A stretch of DNA of 64,000 nt from Cytospora piceicola (lineage: Eukaryota > Ascomycota > Sordariomycetes > Diaporthales > Cytosporaceae): positions 1-64,000 of the forward strand of contig JALQBC010000024.1 in the NCBI GenBank assembly GCA_023375675.1. The letters are read 5' to 3'. Numbering within the stretch: the stretch's first letter is position 1; each line of letters opens with the position of its first letter. Shown one piece after another: positions 9,970-20,157 of the stretch. The position numbers and the translations under genes are program-made. The notes below the pieces were generated by a model. The model was given only the letters and a program-made list of their open reading frames with translations, was not told where the DNA came from and made no database searches.

Positions 9970-12746
9970 CTTGTATATTGATCGGTGGTGATGGAGCAGT
10001 TAACGGGTTGAAAGATAATTGGGAAATTCTTCCAGATATGTTAGCTTCGATGAACCTGACGAGCTTTAAAAGGCAGGGTCTGTAGAATGCTTGGTTCTGC
10101 TGGGGTTTTTGGGAATGGGGAAAGAAGGTGCGAACTCGAGAGACGCGACCAGGCAGTATTTGTTTTGTCTCGGGGGCGAGGGGCATCAACCAAGTTCCAA
10201 CTCGAAAACTGAGACTGATTCACAGAGGAATGAATGACATGAGATTAGAGACCAGAGACTAGAGGCGAATGACTTACGAAAGTGAATTAGTAACTGAATT
10301 AAAAAATTTAAGAAGCTGCGTTACTGTCTGTGTATATGTGTAGATTTGTAAAGAGCGACAACAAGACGGCACCGACACGAGACAACACGAGTGAGACGGC
10401 TGGACGGTTGATGGAGGTAGTGAGTAAAGAAAGAAGGTTCAGAGGAGGCGCAGGCTGCCGCTTCAAATACGGATAAGCTAGCTGCTGGCTGCTGGATAGC
10501 TGATAATAAGTATCCGCAATCTTGGTCGCCAACGACCGACACGATGGAGAACCACTAACCCACTAGAGCCAGACAGAACCATTGAATTCCCCAGCCCACG
10601 CAACCCAAGCAGTCATTCGAGTCGAGAGGCCACCAATGGAGGCCATGACTGTGCGTGGGTACCAAGGTAGATATTAGCTTAAAATTTAACCGAGATGGTC
10701 CCTAGAGCGATGGCATCCAGGTGGTAGCCGCAAAACACCACATAATCTCTGGGGGTTTCTTTTTTACCATGATAGGCACGCCTTCCAAAGGGGGTCCTTC
10801 CGTGCTTCCACCGCTTCCACTGTCCCCGAGACCCAACGTTCCTATCATCAGGGCAGGGCTAGCAGGGCTGCAGGGGCTGCTGCGCTGCTGCAGGGGAACC
10901 CTGGAATGTCTGCAGGGTCGAGTTTTTTGGCGTTTTTATTGCCTGTTTAGGTTCACCGGCAGCATTAGTCTACTTGAAGTCTAACAATTCATTTCCCCAT
11001 CCTTCCTCGGCAGCACCTAGATAAGCAGTCGCTGCTCGTGGGCATCAGGGGGGGCCATGAGGGCACCAGAAGCATCCAGCGTCCGGCCATCGCAATATTC
11101 CTGTTGGGAGGATGCGCACTCCAGTTTTATAACAGAGTCTCGACGTGCCTGGTGTCGAAAATATGCAGCGGCCACGACCCCCGAAGTCGGCTGTTGCGAG
11201 ATGGCCTGATGGAGTAGCGCGTCGCGACTCCGCGATGCCCGTCCCGTCCGTGCCGAGGAATTTAGACATGCGTCACAGTCACAATCGTTCCTTGTGAAAC
11301 TCGTCAGATACAATACACTACATGAATACATAGATCTGCTTGTCAGTCTTGCAGATGTTAGTGGTACAGATTGCGGCCTGCATGCTCAACCTGCAGCATG
11401 CCTCCTCAAGTATCCATGGCTGTTTCCACGGTTGCACGGACTTGCACGCCCGAGTCTTTGCATTCATTCACTCTCTTGAGGGCACAGTGGCAAGTGACAC
11501 AGTATGAGAATCTGCCATTCATCGTCCCGCGCAGCAACCATTGATTGTCGAGCCAAAACGGTGGTTCATGCGGGTCACTTGTGGGGTCCCACGCCCCAAT
11601 GGAATCAACAAGTCAAAGCACACTTGTCACTCTCATCGCCCACCGGGTTTCCCTTGTCACCTCCAAGATGGGCATCGAAAATTGGTTTGACTGCATCCAC
11701 GGGCGAAGGCATAACTCTTGGGTCTCGCCGGAGTTAACGGGATAATTGTTGGACGCTCGGCTTGGCCATTTTCGGTGGTCCCCGGAATGAACAAAATGTC
11801 AAGCCTTTCTGTACCCAGATTTTGTGTTCCCTATGAGGAATGGATTTTCTGTGCCTGCAACCTTAATCTGTACAGTTCCGTACCTGCATCATACCACATC
11901 ACGCGTGTAGAATCCTGAATGCGAAACAAGACCTGACAGAACCCCTCGCGTTGACATGCTTTTTGATGACTCCAGTCGTACTTGTTCCACGAGGGCCTCA
12001 GCCGGGACAATCCATCGACGCGTTCCTGATACTCTGGAACATCTCGAATCTGCACAATCGATCACAGCTACCGACTCACATGTTCCATAAAAACGCCATA
12101 ACTATGTGACTGCTGCAATGTAACACGGCGTGGCGAACTTGCCACCTGGTCTGATTTCAGCTGTTTGCTTCACCACCTCGATGGCAGTGTTTGGGCCCTA
12201 CACAATATGTCTGGCTGCCCCAATGCCTTTTCTGTATGTCCCCAGTGCCGAGGAGCCTGACTTCCTGTCTTTCCAACTGCTACCACGCACAAGTCGCCAC
12301 GCGCATGCCCGAGGAACCTTAGGGTGTTCCCAAGGCGTCGAATAGATTTTTGTCCAGCAGTCAATCCTGTTCCGCATGTCTCGGTGGTTCGTATCGCAAA
12401 GACGATGTTCTGACGAGGCGAGGTACAAATCTCCCATCAAACTTCCGTATGATCATGGCAGAAGCTTCACGTGCAACCATAGCAGCATTTCCCAGAGTGA
12501 TGGTCGTCATCGAGAGTGCATGCATCGGCAGGTTGCACGCTACGGATGAGGCATGCTGCTGCTTTTAGTAAACCCAGAGTATCGCCCATCTAGCGTGCTT
12601 GCTGGACTGACTATGAAGACACGAAGGGCCAGGAAGACCTGCGAATATATGGCCCCCGTCAGGCATGCGGATCTTTTGCAAGGGTTTCTAGAACCTCATG
12701 CTGTGATCTCTCCTCCAAAGGCTGTCGCGGCAGCCTTCAAAGGTCT
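9970..12746. other. Long gene-free region
   Basis: The first few hundred bases above 9969 are likely promoter and leader of the Kre9-domain gene. From about 10.6 to 12.7 kb I see only short overlapping open frames on both strands, with no recognisable motif and no consistent splice chain. A non-coding RNA or a degenerate gene cannot be excluded. Confidence 0.4.
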
Positions 12747-13993
12747 TCAAGGCAGTGTGCATGTGACAACGCCACGCCTAACGCCCTCCGTTTCTTCTCT
12801 CACCATGCTGACAGCGGCCCCGAGGTTGCGGATCTTGTCCACGAAGTCATCCAGGGAACCACCGACCCCGAAGTAGAGCCGCTTGGCAGCAACAATGGCC
12901 ACAGCCTGTCGACTCGGTTGTGCATCACGCTCTTGGCTTAGGACCGAAAGCAGCGTATCGGTGAATGAGTTCAAAGCAAAAGGAGAGTAGATGGTTTCCG
13001 CGCCCAAGATCAGGGTCTTCTGAGCACTGGCGCCGTCGCCTGCACCGCTAGGTAGCGCTGCAGAGCTGCTGTTGACCAAGTCGACGAACTCCGGTGACCA
13101 TCCCCCAGAAATGAAGCACAGTGAGATCTTGGAAGAATCGAGGAAAGCCTTGAATGAGTTGACCACGTGCTCGGTAACCTCCAGCTCGCCTTCCAGCTCG
13201 CTGTCGGTCGACGACAGCGCCTCTTTGAGGAGCTCATCGTGCTGCTGCTGATGCAGAGCCCACGCCAGAAGGAAGTTTGGCAAAGTAACGAGCTGAAGGA
13301 CACTGGGGTTGTAGTCAGCAAGAGTGAGGCACAGAGAAGTCTGATCCTGCCCCAAATCCTCCTGCATAAGTGCCCTCTTGGACAGGGCCCACTGAAAAAG
13401 AGCGAGCGAAGGTAACGCAGTGCCGCATCCCAACTGTTGGAGGCGAGAAGTCAGTAACGCTCCGGATTGGCCTGGGGTACGAGGGTGGATGGACGGCTTC
13501 CAAGAAGACCGTATCTCTGTCCACTCACCTCCATGATCCGATAAGATCCTTGGGTCATGTGTCCGGGAAAACTTTCGGCTGCGAGGACCTTGACCAGGTC
13601 GACACTGCTCTCCCAACTCTTGAATCCTCCCTCATAAATGCCGGTCTTCACGTCATGGCTGCCCAGCCCTGGCTCGACCTCATCCCCACCATCTTCGCCG
13701 CCCTCCTCGGCCATCAATTGGAGCCTAACATCCCAGAGCTCTCGTCGCGGGATATGAATCGACCCATTTCCGTCTAGGTCAACTTGAAGAAGGCTGTACG
13801 CTATTTTGGATGGCAAGTTGGACAGCAATTGACCTAGGTCGTGGTGAACTGGAGGCAGCTGAGGCTTTCCTTGAACCGGGAAGGCACTTGAGGCCGAGGC
13901 CGAAGTGGTGAGAAGTGGCGCTGAAGGAGCGACCTGCGGCGCAGAAGTATCGTTTTCTATGTCATCGCCAGCAAAGGAAAAGGAGAACGACAT
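12747..13993 (-). CDS. hpm1: Protein-histidine N-methyltransferase, Hpm1/METTL18 family (383 aa)
   Basis: Exons 13993-13529 and 13433-12747; the intron is 95 nt, phase 0. The N-terminus (MSFSFSFAGDDIE) and the segment GIYEGGFKSWESSVDLVKVL are typical of this family. Splicing creates ELGCGTALPSLALF (residues 155-168), the S-adenosylmethionine-binding motif I of class I methyltransferases. Downstream come LADYNPSVLQLVTLPN (motif II region), SLCFISGGWSPEF and ILGAETIYSP. The yeast family member Hpm1 methylates a histidine on ribosomal protein Rpl3; the same role in cytosol and nucleus is inferred here. Length is close to that of yeast Hpm1 (377 aa). The unspliced frame would end shortly after residue 155, so the intron is required. 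The neighbours give no functional hint. Confidence 0.87.
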
Positions 13994-15802
13994 AATTAGG
14001 GCCTAGAATCCGAATGTGAGACTAGACGCCTATATTGACCAAATGAGTGTGAGTGCAGTTGGGCTCTAGTGACATTTGTTTGGGACGGTGGGAAAAACCT
14101 TACCGTTTTTTACGACTGACTTGGAGAAAACGTCAATACCGCCGCCGCCGCCCAACTTCCCGGAGCCGAACAGGGTTTTAGGGCGACAGTCCCACTGTGG
14201 GATGGTGCGGTTGGGTGCGCAGGTGCGGAGACAACAGCCGCGGCCAAGACAGGGCCCAATTGGCTGGCCTCATCCATGATCGTGCTATGCGAGCACAGCA
14301 TCTGATAGATAGATGAACTGGCCCAATGTGCATATCTCGGGCAGAATACAGCTGAGCATGTCAATGATTCATATCCAATATTCATGGCAAACCAAGTATG
14401 ATTGTCATGTGGCTGCTCGACCGAGACACACGGCGCGGCGGGCCACAAATCACACACCACACGGTCCAGATGTCCTGCACATCAACCAGTCCGGCAGACG
14501 ACATGACATGCCTGCATACCTGCAGACCTAGACACCCAGGACAGCGAGGAAAAGTCATGATGAGAGCCTCCATCAAGCCTCGCCGTCCTAATTGACGCAC
14601 CTAAGCCGCAAGCTGGAAGCCAGCAGCCGGGCCTAGTGGAGTCCACACTATGATAGGAAGCTCTGCTTCCATCATCCTGGTCCTGCCCTCTTTTCGAGTG
14701 TTCCTATTCGCTGCACACCGCCGTCGTTAACAACTCGGGAGAGGCTGAGCCTTGTGATAGGACGGTTTACGACTTTGCCTCTTGACGTCGCTTCCGGCCA
14801 GCTGGGATTCTCCACCTCTCACTTACTACTTGACTACACACACACAGACAACATGCTTATCCAGACTACCTAGGTATGGGTTCTTGATGCATATCCGTGA
14901 TATTCATGCCGCCACATGTACCCCCATATGTACGTCCCAGGGAGTCTTCCCATTCCTTCACGCCCTTGGGGGCCACCATCATCCCCATCTCATCTCTGTC
15001 TCATCACCGTCACATCTCAGTCACATCCCTCCCTCCTTCTCCCTCTTTCTCCCTCCTTCCCCTGCGTCTTGACTAGCCTGAGGGGATGAATTGCTTCTGC
15101 TTGGGAATCACGAGCTCTTCTTCGACTTGAATGTTCTTCATGCCCAACTCCCCTGGTCAGGCCCATTGGCCTGGCTGCAGAGCCCGGCCAGAAGAACATC
15201 CGGGAATTTTGGCATGACTGGATGAGGCCTGTTCGGCGGCGACCTTGACCCCATGGCAACATGCTCAAGTAGCATTTGCCGTAAACCAGCCAACAGAGCT
15301 TGACTTACCCTTTCTTATGTTCCATCCACCTGCGTCTTAGCAGGAACCAATCCTTACCAACAAGGTCGTACTTTCCTATCTGGGAATTATACAAAGAAAA
15401 GCCTTGCGTCTGCATACATCTGCATGTCAAACGACCAAGAGACGAGGGTTGATCTCGCCAACCGAGGGGGAAGCACTAGGGCTTTGAGTTTCTCCACTTG
15501 TTGGAAGGTTATTGTCTTCCTGGCCATCGTATTTAGCACATTTTTCCAATCATCCCATCTTGTCATTGGTGGTCGTCCGTGAGTGCATAGTTTCAACACC
15601 AACGAAGGCCATGGTGGAACCGAGGTAGGGTCGGGTTGGTCATTGCTAGTGTGATGTTCTGATCCGACTGTTTTCTCTTGTGTTTTCAGATGCTATCTGC
15701 GTTCTTTTCCCTTCCATAAATACCAGTCACTGCTCCCCTGGACTCTCATCATCAAGACGGAGTCAAGCCACCACCCTCTCTCCTCGGTTCCGTGCCTAAG
15801 AA
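13994..15802. other. Gene-free spacer with a pyrimidine tract
   Basis: No gene is supported. A strong C/T-rich tract lies at about 14970-15065 on the plus strand, of the type found at fungal transcription starts, but no coherent frame follows it. One TACCTAGGTA palindrome lies at 14867-14876. The last 150 bases include an A/T-rich box (CATAAATACC near 15715) and a pyrimidine-rich leader that fit the promoter of the monooxygenase at 15803. Confidence 0.45.
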
Positions 15803-17881
15803 ATGGCTATTGCACGCCTCCAACAAATCTCAGATCACTTTGAGATGCCGAACATGAACGGCCACACAACACACACGAATGGGAATGGGACACACCCCAC
15901 TTACACGATCAGGGAACAGCCGCTCGGCACCCCTAAGCCCATTCGTGTTGTTTGTATCGGTGCTGGCGTCAGCGGCATCAACCTGATCCGCACACTCCGG
16001 CTCAACCTGACCGATTACGAGGTTGAAATTTACGAAAAGAACGAGCAAGTGGGCGGCACGTGGTTCGAAAACCGCTACCCAGGCTGCAAATGTGACATTC
16101 CCAGTCACTGCTACCAATACTCATGGCGACCTAACAAAGACTGGAGCAACTTCTTCGCGCCGGCTGAGGAGATTGGTGAGTATCTACGCCAAGTGTGCGA
16201 AGAGGAGAACATGATGGACTCTATCAAGTTACAACATCAAGTCACAGCGGCATGGTGGGATGAGCTTAGGGGAGTATGGAGTCTGAAGGTCCTGGATTTG
16301 CGGACCGGAGTGGAATTTGATGATGAGGCGAACTTCATCATCAATGCCTGCGGGATCTTGAAGTACTTGGAACCTCCTACCAACTGTCTGAACGAACCTG
16401 CAAGTGCTGACAAATCAAATAGCAATTGGAAATGGCCCGAAGTGGATGGCCTCCATGAGTACGCAGGGGACTTGATACACACTGCTGCTTGGCCAAAGGA
16501 CTACGACCTTACCAATAAAACAGTGGTTGTTGTAGGCAACGGCGCATCCGGTATCCAGTTACTACCAGCGATTCAACCAGGTAGGTTGATCCAATAAAAA
16601 TGCGGCGGCCATGTCGTGGCCTTGAACCTCACATCTAACATCATGACACAGATGTCAAGAAGCTGTACCATATCGTCCGCACACCAACATGGATCCCACC
16701 ACCATGGAGACAGGGGCAAATGATGATGGGCGGCGGCCAGATGTTGAAGGAGATCAGCCTCGACGAACAAGAAAACTTTACGCCTGAACAGATCCAGACT
16801 TTCAAGGACGACCTTGACTTTTACAAACGATTTGTGAAGGGCATCGAGAAGGATACCAGCGGAAACTTTCGGGTGGTAAGCATCAACTCCTACCCGTCGT
16901 GATATCGAGGGCAGTGCTGACCCTGTTCCTCTGCATTTAGACGGCCAGAGATGGACCCATACAAGCATTGGCCAGCGCCAAGACCAGGGAGTACATGACG
17001 ATGATGCTGGGCGGCGATGAGAGACTATGCAACGCATTAATACCAAACTTTCCCATCGGCACCAGAAGGATAACGCCTGCACCTGGATATTTCGAGGCAC
17101 TGCGAAAAGACAATGTTGAGGTTGTTATCGGCAACATAGAGAAATTTGTGCCAGATGGTATCCAGATGGAATCCGGAGAAGTCCTGAAAGCAGATGCCAT
17201 CATCTGTGCCACGGGTTTTGACATATCATTTTGCCCGCGGTTCCCGCTGATCGGCCGCGAAGGCGACCTCCGGGATATATGGAGCGGGGAGACGCCCAAG
17301 GCGTACATGTCCTGCGCTGTGGCTGGGATGCCAAACTATTTCAGTAAGCCTACCCAGTGAACTCAATGAGGGTCGATCCAATTTCGCATCTGGGGAGCCT
17401 AGAATCTAACAAACATCAAATCCTCGCAGCATTCCTAGGCCCGAACGCTCCCATCGGGCACGGTTCCGTTTTTACACTTAGCGAGCATATCGCTAAATAC
17501 ATTGTGCACATTTTGAAGAAGTGCCAAACAGAGCACATACGCGCGCTGGCCCCCACGCAGGACGCCGTCGATGATTACAATGAGCACGTGGCCCAGTTCA
17601 TGCCACGGACAGCGTGGTCCGCTCGCGGCAGGTCATGGTTCAAGGCGGGCAAAGAGGACGGCCCCGTCGTCGCGCTGCATCCTGGCAGCCGGGTGCACTT
17701 CTTCCACATGTTGGACGGGTTCAGGGGTGAGGACTTTGAGTACGTGTATGATGGTGCCCAGGGTGAGACGGGGATGGCAAAACAGAACCGCTTCGCGTAC
17801 CTAGGGAACGGGTTCTCGGTCAGGGAATTGGACCCCGAGTTTGACTCGACGTGGTACCTTGATGAGTCGGCCCTTGTGTGA
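15803..17881 (+). CDS. Baeyer-Villiger-type flavin monooxygenase (618 aa)
   Basis: Four exons: 15803-16580, 16652-16875, 16941-17343 and 17430-17881, all GT..AG and phase-consistent. FAD site: GAGVSG at residues 53-58 (VVCIGAGVSGIN), followed by EKNEQVGGTW and NRYPGCKCDIPSHCYQYS, typical of class B flavoprotein monooxygenases. NADPH site: GNGASG at 245-250. Between them YAGDLIHTAAWP (220-231) fits the Baeyer-Villiger fingerprint [F/Y]xGxxxHxxxWP. ATG (residue-rich CATGFD) appears in exon 3. The enzyme would insert oxygen beside a ketone, or oxidise a heteroatom, using NADPH and O2; the substrate is unknown. No signal peptide is visible and the protein is probably cytosolic. No polyketide or terpene genes flank it, so a standalone catabolic or detoxifying role is the simplest guess. 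Confidence 0.9.
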
Positions 17882-18223
17882 TGACACGTTTCTTGTTTTA
17901 CTCCTTGTCATGCTCCAGGGCGGTTCTTTGACGAAGGCGTTTGGGATGTGCGCCTGCGTTGCGTTTTTTAATGGCCTTCATCGTTTATAGTGGTCTTCTA
18001 GACTGTGGATTTGAAGGCCATCGTGTTTTAGGGCCCTCTTGGGCCACGTCTCGCGGTCGGTTCAGACTAGAACCCGAATCCCTCATTCTCGGAGTCGTAC
18101 AGGTATACCAACATGCCTTACCCCAACTGTTAACATACATGTGGCACTCATTTCGACTTCGTGAGAACAATCCAGAAACCTCTATGGCATAAAGATGTAT
18201 AATCTAATCACCCTTCATACATG
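17882..18223. other. Convergent 3' spacer
   Basis: Lies between the stops of the monooxygenase (plus) and SDHAF3 (minus). No gene seen. Confidence 0.5.
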
Positions 18224-18764
18224 TCATGAAGTCGACTCTCCGGTCTCCCCCTTCTTTATGGCCTGCAAAAGCTCATAGAGCTGCCCTATTTGTTGATCTG
18301 CGGAAACAGGCGTCAGTCAGTGCACTTGATATGGCCAACCCCATGGAGAGAACAACGACATACCGCTCATCTTCTGGATCTTCTCGGGGTCCAACTTCTC
18401 ACCCACCCAGGAGTCACCCTCTATCTTCTGGGCATACAGCTGCCACTCGGTCAAGAACCCGATCTGTAGCTCCTCGCATCAGCTGAATAGCTCACGAGGC
18501 AAGCCAACAAAAACCTCTCGTATGGTTATAACTCATATGATTGTAACTCACCAGGTGCGCCGGATTGTCGACGTTGCGGTGGGCCCTGAACTCGGCCTTG
18601 ACGTACTCGTCACCCAACAGCCGCATCTGCTGCGGCAGGTGTTTCCTGTGAGAACGCAGCAGGCGCCGGTAGAGTGGGATTGGTGGCAGCAGGGCCATTG
18701 GCTCGGGCCTGAGACCGCCACGGGCGGAGGTGGCGGAGGCGAGAAGACGTCGTGAGGAATTCAT
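18224..18764 (-). CDS. sdhaf3: Succinate dehydrogenase assembly factor 3 (SDHAF3/Acn9), LYR family, 128 aa
   Basis: Three exons: 18764-18552, 18463-18364 and 18297-18224. The Ser/Arg-rich N-terminus ([19 protein letters not shown]) is a mitochondrial presequence. Next comes the LYR-type motif [15 protein letters not shown] and the conserved [25 protein letters not shown]. Splicing then joins this to [19 protein letters not shown], the second family signature. The last exon gives [18 protein letters not shown]. Known family role: mitochondrial-matrix chaperone that protects the Fe-S subunit of succinate dehydrogenase during complex II assembly. The length is normal for the family. All three junctions keep phase and reproduce conserved family sequence, so the model is well supported. 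Confidence 0.92.
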
Positions 18765-19241
18765 GGTGTTTTTTCTTCTTCCTTTTTCTCACCTGTTCCT
18801 CCTAGCGAAGTAGTTCTTGCTGTTCAGATAATGATGGAGAATATGGCGTTGTCAAGGCCAGTAGAATTGTGCCGGATCGATGATTTTTGAAATTTTAATT
18901 AAGGTGAGTTTTGAATGAGAAATAAAAGAGCACTGTGAAATGAAGCCATCGCAGACTGGTCATTGCTCATGACAGTGCAGGCTGATGTCTTGTAAAACGG
19001 AGGCTTGTGACCGTCTATACCAGCTTACCTACTCCTGTTTTGCAGCCGGTTTGGGGGCCGTTTCGAATCAGATATGAAGACGGTTTGCTTCAAGCGGGGC
19101 ACCACTAACAGGGGTATGCGGTTAGAAAGAAATCTGGAAAGCGAGGGGCCCTGGCAGCCTGGTGAGCTGCTACTGCAGTTCTAAATGCTGCTAGTCTTTG
19201 ATTAGGGTATAGGCTGTAATATTTTCAATATTATGTATCAA
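18765..19241. other. Spacer upstream of SDHAF3 and of the tRNA
   Basis: No protein gene seen. It should hold the SDHAF3 promoter. Just upstream of the tRNA the sequence becomes A/T-rich (TGTAATATTTTCAATATTATG), as is usual 5' of pol III genes. Confidence 0.4.
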
Positions 19242-19345
19242 GCGGGGTTAGTTCAGTTGGGAGAACGTTAGACTGAAGCATCAAAACTTCATCAAATACA
19301 TCACTGTATATCTAAAGGTCGTGCGTTCGATCCGCACACACCGCA
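19242..19345 (+). tRNA. tRNA-Phe (anticodon GAA) with a 31-nt intron
   Basis: The cloverleaf can be drawn by hand. D stem GTTC/GAAC (19251-19254 with 19263-19266). Anticodon stem TTAGA/TCTAA (19268-19272 with 19311-19315). The loop CTGAAGA holds anticodon GAA at 19275-19277. T stem GTGCG/CGCAC (19321-19325 with 19333-19337) encloses TTCGATC. The intron 19279-19309 starts one base 3' of the anticodon, the canonical position. The acceptor stem GCGGGGT pairs with ACACCGC except for one G-A mismatch at the fifth pair. The discriminator is A at 19345, and a short T-run (CCTTTTTTG) follows as a pol III terminator. Confidence 0.92.
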
Positions 19346-19349
19346 ACAA

Positions 19350-19359
19350 ATCCTTTTTT
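19350..19359 (+). terminator. Pol III T-run terminator of tRNA-Phe
   Basis: A run of T residues starting a few bases after the tRNA 3' end, fitting RNA polymerase III termination. Confidence 0.6.
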
Positions 19360-20157
19360 GTTTTTGCACAGCACTCGATCCATTCACCCTGCCAGCCTGC
19401 ATACAGCTTACGGCGACACAAGGTATCTTGGTCGTGGTTCTGTTTTATACCGATGCTCTAGACTTCCAAGGTTGTTACTTGGGTGACTTGGAAGGGTATA
19501 GAACCCGTAACTTTTTCTGTGTACTTTCAGGCCCCATTTCGCATCCCCACAAAACTTGATGCTGTCGAGGCGGCTACGGATTACAGTACGGTGGGAGAAG
19601 TTGTATCCTCGCGCCTACCTGGCGTTTGACCACCTCGGCCTCCCACCCAAGATCCTTCAACTCGACCATTTGCGCCGTCCCATGGGCTGTTTCATCCTTC
19701 GTCGGCCCGCAGTCATGAAAACTGCCCTGTCAGCCTCCCCGAACTCCCCATCCAGCCGACTGTCAATCGAGACCCGCCTTAACGTGGGTATGCCCTGGTA
19801 GGCGGTTACAAGGTGGTGGCGCCCATCGGCCCAGATCCAACTGCGCCGCAGCCGGTCGCAGCCAACAAACATGGGGATCATGCATGCGATAGGCTCTCGA
19901 CGCAGGCCAAAATGCAAGCCCACCTTTGCCCAATGGATCCTGCAGGATGTTGGTGATACAGTGGAACATAATTCCCAGTGGGGAGACTCCCGGGATAAGT
20001 GTTTCGGGCGTCTTCAACTCACTCTCTCAGGTAGCTTCACCCTTTCGTGATTATATCCAATATGATCCATGCTTCTCCTTATTGTTACAGTTATGCTACT
20101 TTGAAATTCCTTTTGTAGTATCTTTATTTTTGTTCCTTTCTTGAGGCGTAATTGAGG
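19360..20157. other. Spacer upstream of the NLR gene
   Basis: No gene is supported, although short open frames occur on both strands at about 19556-20017. The last 100 bases before 20158 are T-rich (TTTGTAGTATCTTTATTTTTG), plausible as promoter and leader of the NLR. Confidence 0.4.

Noticed and set aside
10721..12876. Cluster of short frames in the 10.7-12.8 kb region as a possible gene
   Set aside because: Tried joining frames by GT..AG signals, but no combination gave a recognisable or composition-consistent protein.
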